A stretch of DNA of 43,276 nucleotides from an uncultured Peptococcaceae bacterium (GTDB lineage: Bacteria > Bacillota > Peptococcia > Peptococcales > Peptococcaceae). The position numbers were made by a program, and so were the translations under genes. The stretch is from NCBI GenBank assembly GCA_937976375.1, contig CALJRU010000054.1, positions 1 through 43,276 on the forward strand. The letters run 5' to 3'. Positions 8,429-15,875 of the stretch are shown one piece after another. Every line of letters starts with the position of its first letter. The first letter of the stretch is position 1. The notes under the pieces were generated by a model. It did no database searches, was not told the DNA's origin, and was given only the letters and a program-made list of their open reading frames with translations.

Positions 8429-10114
8429 TTATTCTTCATCAAGAAGCGGATCTCTCATAACCGCACCTGTGCTTGAAGAAGTCACCAAATATGCATACCG
8501 ACGCAAATAGGAGTTCACGATTAAATCACGTTTTGGCGTTTTTCGATCAGCTTTACGTGCTTCCATTTCTTCATCGGTCAAGCGAACAGACAAAGAGCGG
8601 TTTGGAATATCAATATCAATGATGTCACCTTCGTGCACCAAACCGAGAGGACCATTTTCGGCTGCTTCTGGAGAAATATGGCCGATGCAGGCACCAGCTG
8701 TTGCACCAGAGAAACGACCGTCAGTCAAAAGAGCAACTTCTTTACCAAGGCCAGCACCAATAATTGCAGATGTTGGAGAAAGCATTTCCTTCATCCCTGG
8801 ACCACCCTTTGGCCCTTCATAGCGAATAACGACAACATCACCAGATTTAATCTCATTATTGGTGATGGCTTCAAAAGCTTCAGCTTCAGAATCAAATACG
8901 CGAGCAGGGCCTGAATGCTTCAGCATTTCAGGAGCCACAGCCCCCTGCTTTACAACAGCACCGTCTGGAGCAAGATTACCACGCAATACAGCTAAGCCGC
9001 CAGTTTGAGAATAAGCTTCATCAAAACTATGAATAACGTTACGATTTCTTACAACAGCATTTGCAACGTTTTCAGCCATGGTCTTACCGGTTACGGTCAT
9101 GACAGAACCGTCAACTTTTCCGGCATCAAGAAGCTGCTTCAGCAATGCAGGAATGCCACCAGCTTCGTTCAATTCATTGATATGCTGTGTATTCGCTGGG
9201 CTCAATTTGCACACCTGCGGGGTGCTGTTACTGATGCGGTCAAAATCTTCCAATGTGATCTTTACCTGAGCCTGATTTGCAATGGCCATCAAATGAAGCA
9301 CTGTATTGGTAGAGCCACCAATTGCCATGTCTACTGTAATAGCATTCAAAAACGCCTCACGCGTAAGAATGTCACGCGCACAGATGTTTTTTTCTACCAT
9401 TTCCATGATCTGTTTTCCGGCTTTACGCCCCAGCGCCTTACGTGCACCGTATGGTGCTGGAATGGTGCCATTGCCAGGAAGTGCAATCCCAAGCACTTCA
9501 GCCAAGCAGTTGATGGTATTTGCTGTATACATCCCCGAGCATGAACCGCATGTCTGGCAAGCAGTTTCTTCGAGTTCAGTCAATGTATCTGCATCAATTT
9601 TTCCTGCAGAATACGCGCCAACCGCTTCGAAACCGCCACGACTCAAATCGCTGTCTTCGCCACGGAAACGGCCTGGCAGCATTGGGCCGCCGCTGACATA
9701 AACGCAAGGAACATTCAAGCGTGCAGCAGCCATAAGCATGCCTGGGACGATTTTATCGCAATTACCAATCAGTACCAGACCATCAAACTTATAAGCCATA
9801 TACATGGATTCGATGGAATCAGCGATCAATTCGCGGCTTGCCAATGAATAGTTCATCCCAGAGTGATTCATTGCAATTCCATCACAAAGGCCAATGGATG
9901 GGAATTCCATTGGTGTGCCACCAGCGCCTAATACACCAGCTTTAACAGCGCGAGCGATTTCATCTAAATGAAAATGGCCTGGAATAACCTCATTCTGCGC
10001 ATTGACAACACCGATCAGCGGTTTCGATAAATCTTCAGAGGTATAGCCCATTGCATAAAACAGTGAACGATGAGGCGCACGTGTAGGCCCTTTTTTTACT
10101 TCATCACTTCTCAT
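8429..10114 (-). CDS. ilvD: Dihydroxy-acid dehydratase
   Basis: The 561-residue enzyme dehydrates 2,3-dihydroxy-3-methylbutanoate or -pentanoate to the 2-oxo acids, the third common step of valine/isoleucine synthesis and the branch to leucine and CoA. Family hallmarks include the start MRSDEVKKGPTRAPHRSL, LIGNCDKIVPG and CQTCGSCSGMYTANT, which supply the Fe-S cluster cysteines. GRFSGATAGACIGHISPEA lies in the C-terminal domain. I placed the start at the second methionine of the frame, matching the conserved N-terminus, with GGAG about 12 nt upstream. Cotranscribed with the phosphoribosyltransferase gene 32 nt upstream. No other ilv gene is in the window. Confidence 0.97.
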   Translation of the reverse strand: MRSDEVKKGPTRAPHRSLFYAMGYTSEDLSKPLIGVVNAQNEVIPGHFHLDEIARAVKAGVLGAGGTPMEFPSIGLCDGIAMNHSGMNYSLASRELIADSIESMYMAYKFDGLVLIGNCDKIVPGMLMAAARLNVPCVYVSGGPMLPGRFRGEDSDLSRGGFEAVGAYSAGKIDADTLTELEETACQTCGSCSGMYTANTINCLAEVLGIALPGNGTIPAPYGARKALGRKAGKQIMEMVEKNICARDILTREAFLNAITVDMAIGGSTNTVLHLMAIANQAQVKITLEDFDRISNSTPQVCKLSPANTQHINELNEAGGIPALLKQLLDAGKVDGSVMTVTGKTMAENVANAVVRNRNVIHSFDEAYSQTGGLAVLRGNLAPDGAVVKQGAVAPEMLKHSGPARVFDSEAEAFEAITNNEIKSGDVVVIRYEGPKGGPGMKEMLSPTSAIIGAGLGKEVALLTDGRFSGATAGACIGHISPEAAENGPLGLVHEGDIIDIDIPNRSLSVRLTDEEMEARKADRKTPKRDLIVNSYLRRYAYLVTSSSTGAVMRDPLLDEE

Positions 10115-10146
10115 TAAAAATCTCATCTCCATCAATAGAATTAAAT

Positions 10147-10722
10147 TCAGCGTTGCTCGCCATCGCTGGAAAACAATGGCAAGGACAGTAAATAGGATTT
10201 ATCAATGTATTCATCTGAAGCACTGCTGTCAAACCCATGACGTATGATGCTAGCCTCACCAACCACATAGCCGCCAAGTGCATTGACGAGATCAGAAAGC
10301 GCACCCATTGTTGAACCATGCAGCACAACATCATCCACCAGGAGAATGCGCTTATCTGCAATGTACTCTGCATCGTCTTTCGACAAATACAGACGTTTAT
10401 AGTGGTCTTCTTCTTCACCACGTTCTACAACCTGGATAGCAACAACGTCATCCATATACGCTTTTGCACTTTTTCTTGCAACGACAAAGCGTTCTTTTTG
10501 GGCTAACAGGGTCATTGCATAGGCCAATGAAATTCCTTGGATTTCCTCGGTCACAATGCAATCAAAATCAGGGACTCTTTTCAGCAATTCTTCAGCCGCC
10601 ACCTGGATCAATGGAACGTCGTTATACGCGATAAATAAAGGGATCCAAGTCTCTTCATCTATTTGATACAATGGTAGACGACGCTTCAACCCAGCAATTT
10701 CAACTTCATGAAATTTCTTCAT
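10147..10722 (-). CDS. Phosphoribosyltransferase family protein
   Basis: The 191-residue protein contains the PRPP-binding signature ILLVDDVVLHGST (about residues 126-138), where two acidic residues and the following loop hold PRPP. The arrangement EEIQGISLAYAMTLL and VARKSAKAYM resembles adenine or xanthine phosphoribosyltransferases, so a purine salvage role is likely, but the base specificity is not evident. Two adjacent ATG codons follow GGGAGGG; I use the second, six nt from the Shine-Dalgarno. First gene of an operon with ilvD, an unusual pairing. Confidence 0.75.
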   Translation of the reverse strand: MKKFHEVEIAGLKRRLPLYQIDEETWIPLFIAYNDVPLIQVAAEELLKRVPDFDCIVTEEIQGISLAYAMTLLAQKERFVVARKSAKAYMDDVVAIQVVERGEEEDHYKRLYLSKDDAEYIADKRILLVDDVVLHGSTMGALSDLVNALGGYVVGEASIIRHGFDSSASDEYIDKSYLLSLPLFSSDGEQR

Positions 10723-10750
10723 CATAAACCCTCCCTTACTGTATTCTTTT

Positions 10751-10779
10751 ACTATAGCAAATGTTGCGTTCGAATGCAA
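10751..10779 (-). promoter_or_regulatory. Promoter of the phosphoribosyltransferase-ilvD operon
   Basis: Minus strand TTGCAT (10774-10779), a 17-nt spacer and TATAGT (10751-10756), about 30 nt before the start codon. Confidence 0.6.
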
Positions 10780-10840
10780 TTTTATTCAGGGATATTTCAC
10801 GGGCCCAGATGCTATAACTTTTTCATTTACATAATATAAA

Positions 10841-10868
10841 AAGGTGTATCGGTTACCCGATACACCTT
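10841..10868 (-). terminator. Terminator of the dsr operon
   Basis: A 12-bp stem with a 4-nt loop (AAGGTGTATCGG and its complement), followed on the minus strand by a run of five Ts and then T-rich sequence, 22 nt after the dsrC stop. Confidence 0.92.
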
Positions 10869-10890
10869 GATTTCCAAATTGACGTATAAA

Positions 10891-11208
10891 TTATACGCAA
10901 CCGGTTGGTTTTGGAAGACCAGCAATTTTGCATGCGCCCTTAGCTGGACCAGATGGGAAGAGATCATAGATTTCTTTCAGGGAGAAACCAGATTCCTTGG
11001 TCATCTTACGTACCATTGGAGCGATACCGTATTCGTTGTAGTAGTCTTTCAGATAGTTGATGAGTTTCCAGTGATCTTCGCTGAGTTCGCTGAGACCTTC
11101 GGTTTCAGCCAAGTACTTAGCAACGTCTTCGTCCCACTGGTCAAGGCTTACTAAGAAACCGTCTTCATCGACTTCGACTTTTTTACCATTTACATCGATT
11201 TCTGGCAT
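10891..11208 (-). CDS. dsrC: DsrC, sulfur-carrier co-substrate of dissimilatory sulfite reductase
   Basis: The 105-residue protein is full length for DsrC. It starts with the conserved MPEIDVNGKKVEVDEDGFL and ends with the flexible arm GACKIAGLPKPTGCV. Both redox cysteines are present, Cys93 and the penultimate Cys104, ten residues apart as in true DsrC; TusE and other homologues often lack the first. The protein accepts sulfur from sulfite at the DsrAB active site as a trisulfide, normally reduced later by the membrane DsrMK complex, which is not in this window. It is the last gene of the dsr operon, 12 nt after the small unknown gene, and is followed by a strong terminator. Confidence 0.96.
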   Translation of the reverse strand: MPEIDVNGKKVEVDEDGFLVSLDQWDEDVAKYLAETEGLSELSEDHWKLINYLKDYYNEYGIAPMVRKMTKESGFSLKEIYDLFPSGPAKGACKIAGLPKPTGCV

Positions 11209-11220
11209 TGATTAAGCACC

Positions 11221-11421
11221 TCACATTTTAAATTTGTCAAATTTATGTATCGGATCTACAAAGCCTGGATATTCGACAAGATAGTCTTTCAACATTTCAG
11301 TAGCCATTCTCAAGCCTTCAACCTGACCCATTTTGTAATCACTCAGCTTTGAATCCGAGATCTCACGAATCAAATCTTCGCAAAAGTCCAGCCATTCCAT
11401 GCAATCATCCAATAAAGCCAT
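11221..11421 (-). CDS. Small acidic helical protein between dsrD and dsrC, unknown
   Basis: A 66-residue ORF with a good ribosome binding site (AAGGAGATACAA before ATG). I do not recognise the family. It is acidic in the first half (MALLDDCMEWLDFCEDLIREI), with two cysteines (Cys7, Cys14) spaced seven apart on a predicted amphipathic helix, and has a second helix around GLRMATEMLKDYLVEY and a basic C-terminus. No signal peptide or membrane segment. It lies 12 nt upstream of dsrC, in the same orientation and presumably the same transcript, so a role with DsrC, DsrD or DsrAB is plausible. The function is inference only. Confidence 0.75.
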   Translation of the reverse strand: MALLDDCMEWLDFCEDLIREISDSKLSDYKMGQVEGLRMATEMLKDYLVEYPGFVDPIHKFDKFKM

Positions 11422-11477
11422 TTGTATCTCCTTTACATATTATATCATTACTTGTTTGTAATGAAAAGCTATTTAAG

Positions 11478-11511
11478 GAGGGATTCAATAAGATTTACTC
11501 ATGAATCCCTC
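11478..11511 (-). promoter_or_regulatory. Intra-operon hairpin between dsrD and the 66-residue gene
   Basis: A perfect 10-bp inverted repeat (GAGGGATTCA and its complement, 14-nt loop) sits in the 107-nt gap after dsrD. The following minus-strand sequence is only weakly T-rich, so this is more likely a partial terminator, attenuator or mRNA-processing/stability element than a full stop. Confidence 0.5.
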
Positions 11512-11528
11512 ATCGTTCACCCTAAAAA

Positions 11529-11732
11529 TTACTTTTTAGGAAGAGTTACATAGGAAGTCCCGAGATAGAGATATTCAATCTTCCCATCATTTGCCAAGTC
11601 AGCGACTGCAACGTCGACATCGCGCTTCTTTACGCCAAGAGCATCCGCGATTTCACGGTTTTTAGCTTTTTCCTTGGTGCCAAGAAATTCGATAATCTTC
11701 GCTTCAAGTTCTTCTTTGGTAAAGTCAGCCAT
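11529..11732 (-). CDS. dsrD: DsrD, winged-helix activator of sulfite reductase
   Basis: The 67-residue protein is a small winged helix: MADFTKEELEAKIIEFLGTK, then KNREIADALGVKKRDVDVAVADL as the helix-turn-helix, and a beta wing ending KIEYLYLGTSYVTLPKK. Length and sequence match DsrD, found in organisms running DsrAB in the reductive direction and reported to stimulate DsrAB activity. The start follows AAAGGAGA. It lies 42 nt after dsrB, the usual dsrA-dsrB-dsrD order, and supports reduction rather than oxidation of sulfur compounds. Confidence 0.93.
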   Translation of the reverse strand: MADFTKEELEAKIIEFLGTKEKAKNREIADALGVKKRDVDVAVADLANDGKIEYLYLGTSYVTLPKK

Positions 11733-11774
11733 TATGACATCTCCTTTCGACAGATGTTACAGGGCTAAACCAAA

Positions 11775-12863
11775 TTACATGGTTTCAACTGCGTTGGTAT
11801 ATTTGAAGTTAGAGGTCGTGCGGAAGGTCTTTACAGAGAAGGTAAAGTCATCGATGTGCTTATCGGTGAATTCCAGACCGGAAATTTCAAAGAATTTTTC
11901 CCAACCAATACGTTCAACCCATTCACCATAACGTTCACCTGGCTTAGCATTTTCAACCCAGATTTCAACGAGATGTTTGATGGTGTTAACGAGAGTTGGC
12001 CATCTTGGTGGTTCGTTAGGGATGTAAGGAACAACGAGCTTGGAGAAAGCAGGGCCCTTACGGGTATTGGAAACCTTACCACCTACGAATACAGCAAGAC
12101 CATCGTTTTCTGGGTCTGCGATAGGAAGTGCAGGGCATACGGAGAAGCAGTTACCGCAGTACATGCACTTTTCTTCGTTAATGGTTACAGATTTCTTCTT
12201 AGGGTTTGGACGGATAGCACCTACAGGGCAAGCTGCAACGAGGTTTGGAATTTCGCAGGAGTCAGCAACCTGTTCGTCGATAACGCGAGGAATAGTTCTG
12301 TGCATACCTACGAAAGAAATGTCGGAGCAGTGTACAGCGCCGCACATGTTCAAGCAGCAAGCCATGGAGATCTTCAGGTGAGATGGCAGGTCATCGCGTT
12401 TGAAGTAGTCATAGAGTGCATCCATAACAACTTTAACGGTACCAGAAGCGTCGGTAGCAGCACTGTGGCAGTGTACCCAACCCTGGGTGTGGAGCATGGT
12501 GCGCAGGGAACGACCAGTACCACCAACAGGGAAGCCGTAAGCTTCAACTTCTTCGATGATCTTGTCAACGTTAGCTTCTTCGGTTGTCATAAACTCGATG
12601 GAAGTACGAGTCGTGAAACGAAGATGCCCATCGCAATACTTATCTGCGAGATCAGCGAACCAACGAATGGATTCGGTGGAGAGCAGACGGGTAGAACCTA
12701 CACGTACGGTGTAGAGGGCACCAGCAGGACCAACGTGTTTCAGAACACCTGGTTTTACTTTTTCATGATATTGCCACTGACCATAGTTGTCCTGGCACAT
12801 CTTAGGCATTTTATCCCAGTAGTGCGGAGGTCCAATATCAGTTGCAGCGTATTGAGACATCAT
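11775..12863 (-). CDS. dsrB: Dissimilatory sulfite reductase beta subunit
   Basis: The 362-residue subunit carries the catalytic siroheme-[4Fe-4S] ligands: Cys132 in HTQGWVHCHSA and ACCLNMC (Cys169/Cys170/Cys174). An inserted ferredoxin domain has Cys212 and Cys233/236/239/243 (CMYCGNCFSVCP). The C-terminal FSVKTFRTTSNFKY segment is typical of DsrB. It pairs with DsrA as an alpha2beta2 enzyme that reduces sulfite, delivering the sulfur onto DsrC in the cytoplasm. The start codon shares a base with the dsrA stop (TAATG), and GGAGGTGG lies inside the end of dsrA, so the two are translationally coupled. Confidence 0.98.
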   Translation of the reverse strand: MMSQYAATDIGPPHYWDKMPKMCQDNYGQWQYHEKVKPGVLKHVGPAGALYTVRVGSTRLLSTESIRWFADLADKYCDGHLRFTTRTSIEFMTTEEANVDKIIEEVEAYGFPVGGTGRSLRTMLHTQGWVHCHSAATDASGTVKVVMDALYDYFKRDDLPSHLKISMACCLNMCGAVHCSDISFVGMHRTIPRVIDEQVADSCEIPNLVAACPVGAIRPNPKKKSVTINEEKCMYCGNCFSVCPALPIADPENDGLAVFVGGKVSNTRKGPAFSKLVVPYIPNEPPRWPTLVNTIKHLVEIWVENAKPGERYGEWVERIGWEKFFEISGLEFTDKHIDDFTFSVKTFRTTSNFKYTNAVETM

Positions 12864-14074
12864 TATTCAGCCACCTCCGTTTGATTAAAATCTTCACCAT
12901 ACCAGTAGATATATGGATTTTCACGTGGGTGATCAACCATCTGAGGTACTGGTTTCATGTCGATAGCTTTGAGCATGGAGTTCATGCCAAGTCTGTAGAT
13001 CAATTCACCGAGACGTTCACGGGTCTTAGCGTGTTCATCCCACCAATCCCAGACACGTTCCACGAAATCTTTGAAGTTTTCGTAGTCGTTTTCTTTGTCA
13101 AGCTTCATGAAAGGAACAACAGTCCAGCCAAGGAATGCGGACTGAACGATGGTAGCCTTACCACCGAGAAGAATGGTAGCACCTTTGTCTTTACCAACGT
13201 GCAGAGCCTTTGGCATGTTGTTGATGCAGTGCATGCAACGGGTGCAGTTAGCGTTGTCAATGGTGATTTCCTTCTTGTCAGCATCGTAGCTGATGCAGTG
13301 GGTTGGGCAGCGGCCAATGATCGCCTTGATTGGAAGTCCAGCATCTGCATAAGCAGCTACTTCAGCCTGGTCTACCTGGATGTCGTCTCTCCAGGTACCG
13401 AGAACCGCAATATCGGAACGTGCAGTTGCGGATACGCAGTCGTTAGGGCAGCCGGAAGCTTTGATTTTGGACTTATAAGGCCACATTGGACGGTGCAATT
13501 CCATCTGATAATGCTGGGTAACATTATAAGTGAAATCCAAAGTATCATAGCATGCGAATTCGCAGCGGCCAGGACCTACGCAGCAGCTAGGGGTTCTGAG
13601 GTTAGAACCGGAACCACCAAGGTCCCAACCAGCTTCAGACAGGTCGTTGAAGCAAGGCTGCAGATGATCGGTGGTAGTACCGAGGAAAATAACGTCCCCA
13701 GTAGCGCCGTGCATGTTGGTAATACCGGAACCGTGCTTGTCCCAGATATCGCACAGGGTGCGAAGGTCATCAGATTTATAGAAGAAACCAGATGGCTGGT
13801 TGATACGCATGGTATGGAATTCGGTTACTGCAGGGTATTTTTCAGGCTTTAAGGTATAACGACCTACAACACCGCCGCCGTAACTGCGAACACCTACGAT
13901 ACCGCCGTGTTTCCACAATGGCATCTTAATTTCATAAGATTCTTCCAATAAATCGAGCAGAGTATCAGATACATCTTTTTTGATGGATGCAGCTTTTTCA
14001 ATTTCTTTGACGAAGGAAGGCCATCTGCCTTGCTTCATCTCATCCATCATCGGTCTGTTGGTAGACAAATCCAT
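12863..14074 (-). CDS. dsrA: Dissimilatory sulfite reductase alpha subunit
   Basis: The 403-residue subunit has the siroheme/Fe-S motif CX5C-Xn-CX3C (Cys165, Cys171, Cys209, Cys213) within PSCCVGPGRCEFAC and KASGCPNDC. A ferredoxin domain follows, with Cys256, Cys260 and CTRCMHC at 277-283. Conserved N-terminal signatures KHGGIVGVRSYGGGVVGRY and the C-terminal YGEDFNQ match DsrA of reductive-type enzymes. In DsrAB only the DsrB-side siroheme is usually catalytic. The start has GGAGGTGT directly upstream. It follows the ferredoxin gene by 43 nt and is coupled to dsrB. Confidence 0.98.
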   Translation of the reverse strand: MDLSTNRPMMDEMKQGRWPSFVKEIEKAASIKKDVSDTLLDLLEESYEIKMPLWKHGGIVGVRSYGGGVVGRYTLKPEKYPAVTEFHTMRINQPSGFFYKSDDLRTLCDIWDKHGSGITNMHGATGDVIFLGTTTDHLQPCFNDLSEAGWDLGGSGSNLRTPSCCVGPGRCEFACYDTLDFTYNVTQHYQMELHRPMWPYKSKIKASGCPNDCVSATARSDIAVLGTWRDDIQVDQAEVAAYADAGLPIKAIIGRCPTHCISYDADKKEITIDNANCTRCMHCINNMPKALHVGKDKGATILLGGKATIVQSAFLGWTVVPFMKLDKENDYENFKDFVERVWDWWDEHAKTRERLGELIYRLGMNSMLKAIDMKPVPQMVDHPRENPYIYWYGEDFNQTEVAE

Positions 14075-14093
14075 ACACCTCCATATTATTTGT

Positions 14094-14110
14094 CACGGGC
14101 ACAACCCGTG
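14094..14110 (-). promoter_or_regulatory. Small hairpin in the ferredoxin-dsrA spacer
   Basis: A perfect 6-bp GC-rich stem (CACGGG with CCCGTG, 5-nt loop) lies between the ferredoxin stop and the dsrA ribosome binding site, with no T-run after it. It may help set different mRNA levels for the two cistrons. Confidence 0.35.
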
Positions 14111-14117
14111 GCTGGAA

Positions 14118-14300
14118 TCAATATTCGTTCAGAGAAATAGCGTCAGCTGGGCATACTGCAATGCAGGTCTGGCAGCCGATGCATTCGTTTTCATTTACGG
14201 TAGAAACACCGTCAACGAGTTCGTAAACGTTCTGTGGGCAGTCGGAAGCGCATGCACCACAACCAACACATTTGGTTTCATCAACTTCTACTAAGTACAT
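14118..14300 (-). CDS. 2[4Fe-4S] ferredoxin heading the dsr operon
   Basis: A 60-residue bacterial ferredoxin with two full cluster motifs: CVGCGACASDC (Cys11/14/17/21) and CIGCQTCIAVC (Cys40/43/46/50), each followed by a proline. The start MYLVEVDETK follows GGAGAG; an upstream in-frame ATG has no such support. It is the first gene of the fdx-dsrA-dsrB-dsrD-orf66-dsrC transcript, so it is probably an electron donor to DsrAB or to a partner reductase. Its cytoplasmic, two-cluster, low-potential type is as expected for clostridial ferredoxins. The direct partner is inference. Confidence 0.93.
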   Translation of the reverse strand: MYLVEVDETKCVGCGACASDCPQNVYELVDGVSTVNENECIGCQTCIAVCPADAISLNEY

Positions 14301-14363
14301 CTCTCTTCTCTCCTTCCTGTGATAGATTATCTTCTTGTCGTAACCCGACAATTCACTCATCTA

Positions 14364-14391
14364 CTTATATTAGTTTCTCATACTTTGTGAA
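14364..14391 (-). promoter_or_regulatory. Putative promoter of the fdx-dsr operon
   Basis: Minus strand TTCACA (14386-14391), a 16-nt spacer and TATAAG (14364-14369), about 60 nt before the ferredoxin start. Both hexamers match the sigma-A consensus at five of six positions. Confidence 0.55.
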
Positions 14392-14400
14392 ATTTTGCAA
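14385..14400. promoter_or_regulatory. CRP/FNR- or Rex-like dyad over the dsr promoter -35
   Basis: TTGTGAAATTTTGCAA is an imperfect inverted repeat (six of eight positions symmetric) that covers the -35 hexamer. TTGTGAA is a half-site shared by Rex and CRP-family regulators. The binding protein is not in the window. A second short dyad (ACGG-N4-CCGT) lies at 14412-14423. Confidence 0.35.
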
Positions 14401-14449
14401 TAAATAGCGTGACGGTCGTCCGTGTTTATCTTAATTTCAACAATAAATA

Positions 14450-15871
14450 TCATTTATTTTTATGGAATGCTCGAGACAGTTGTAAAAATCTTTCCGCCCA
14501 CTCTGTTGAAGAAGCTGCATGAAAATGATGATACGTTGCCAATGTGTGATTGCTGACCAGCCCATCGCACAAAGCACCGTTCTGTTCCGCAATGCCTTTG
14601 CCACGTTCTGTAATAAAGCCATACTTTTGAGACGCCGCGCCTTCAGGAAAATGTACTCTTGAATGATGAAATTCGTGACCAACAACACGTGTATTTTCGG
14701 TGAAGAACGGATTTTCGGCGGTAACACGCTGAAATGCATACCCTAAACCAACGGGACGTTTTTCCATGGCAACTGTGCAGTCAAATACCCCTGCCATTTT
14801 GTAGTGATTATTTTCACTTACCAATTCTTTGACCAGGTACATCAAGCCGCCGCATTCTGCATAAATCGGCATCCCCGCTTCAGAGGCTTTTTTTACTGCA
14901 TTGCGCATAGCAAGATTGTCTTGCAGCTCCTGTGCAAATACTTCCGGAAATCCACCACCAATATAGAGACCATCCAAATCCGGCAATGAATCCTTCATGG
15001 CATCAAGATAAACCAACTCTGCGCCTTCATTCTCCAAAGCTTCAAGGTTTTCAGGGTAATAAAAACTAAAGGCACGATCTTTAAACACACCAATCTTCAC
15101 GCGTTCTTCGATCACTTCGCGCTGTGGCGTCTGCAGAGGATCAACAAGCGGCGGTGCAGCCTTAGCAATATCCAGCAAGGCATCAATGTCAACATGATCG
15201 CTCACCAATTTTGCAAGCCCATCAATCCGTGATTGTAATGCATCCTGTTCCGCAGCAGGAATCAGACCTAAATGGCGATCTGGGATTTCAACATCTTTGG
15301 CTTTTGGCAGCGCTCCCAAGAGTGGCACGCCGCAATATTCTTCAATGCTCTTACGCATGATGTTGAGATGACGCGGACGGGCCACCTGGTTAAGTACCAC
15401 GCCAGCGATATTGATGCGCTCGTCAAAATTAACCACACCGTTAATAATCGCAGCCACACTGCGGGTGATGCGTGTGGTATTGACAACGAGGATGACGGGT
15501 GCCTGCAAGGTGTACGCCAATTCTGCCGTACTGTTTCCACCTTGCCAATCCAGCCCATCGAAGATACCCATGGCCCCTTCAATGACAGCAATATCTTTAT
15601 CCACGGCATGGGTGCAGAATGAATGCAGAATCTGATCTTTGGTCATCATCACAGCGTCTAGATTGCGGCAAGGTACACCACTGGCAAAAGTCGACCAGCT
15701 TGGGTCAATGTAATCCGGCCCCTTTTTAAATCCCTGCAACAAAAGACCACGTTCCCGCAGGGCTCTCTGGAGCCCTATGGTGAACGTGGTTTTGCCAGAG
15801 CGCCCCTGCACCGCTGCTACAACGAGCCGCGGAATATGAATCTTATGTGTTTGCTCTGAATGTGTATTCAT
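14450..15871 (-). CDS. dsrN: CbiA/CobB-family amidotransferase, probable DsrN (siroheme amidase)
   Basis: The 473-residue protein has an N-terminal ATP-binding dethiobiotin-synthetase-like domain (P-loop GRSGKTT at 23-29; KKGPDYIDP) and a C-terminal triad glutamine amidotransferase domain with nucleophile Cys340 in AECGGLMYL and a late His in LATYHHFH. This is the cobyrinate a,c-diamide synthase family. Next to dsrAB such proteins are called DsrN and are thought to amidate siroheme for the sulfite reductase. A cobalamin role (CbiA) remains possible because no other cobalamin genes are visible. It begins four nt after the leuS stop, so the two are cotranscribed, with readthrough toward the dsr operon possible. 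Confidence 0.85.
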   Translation of the reverse strand: MNTHSEQTHKIHIPRLVVAAVQGRSGKTTFTIGLQRALRERGLLLQGFKKGPDYIDPSWSTFASGVPCRNLDAVMMTKDQILHSFCTHAVDKDIAVIEGAMGIFDGLDWQGGNSTAELAYTLQAPVILVVNTTRITRSVAAIINGVVNFDERINIAGVVLNQVARPRHLNIMRKSIEEYCGVPLLGALPKAKDVEIPDRHLGLIPAAEQDALQSRIDGLAKLVSDHVDIDALLDIAKAAPPLVDPLQTPQREVIEERVKIGVFKDRAFSFYYPENLEALENEGAELVYLDAMKDSLPDLDGLYIGGGFPEVFAQELQDNLAMRNAVKKASEAGMPIYAECGGLMYLVKELVSENNHYKMAGVFDCTVAMEKRPVGLGYAFQRVTAENPFFTENTRVVGHEFHHSRVHFPEGAASQKYGFITERGKGIAEQNGALCDGLVSNHTLATYHHFHAASSTEWAERFLQLSRAFHKNK

Positions 15872-15875
15872 AGGC

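Noticed and set aside
11856..12884. 342-codon open frame on the plus strand
   Set aside because: Lies wholly antisense to dsrB, whose cysteine motifs and family match are clear; low-complexity shadow frame with no ribosome binding site.
12842..13852. 336-codon open frame on the plus strand
   Set aside because: Antisense shadow of dsrA.
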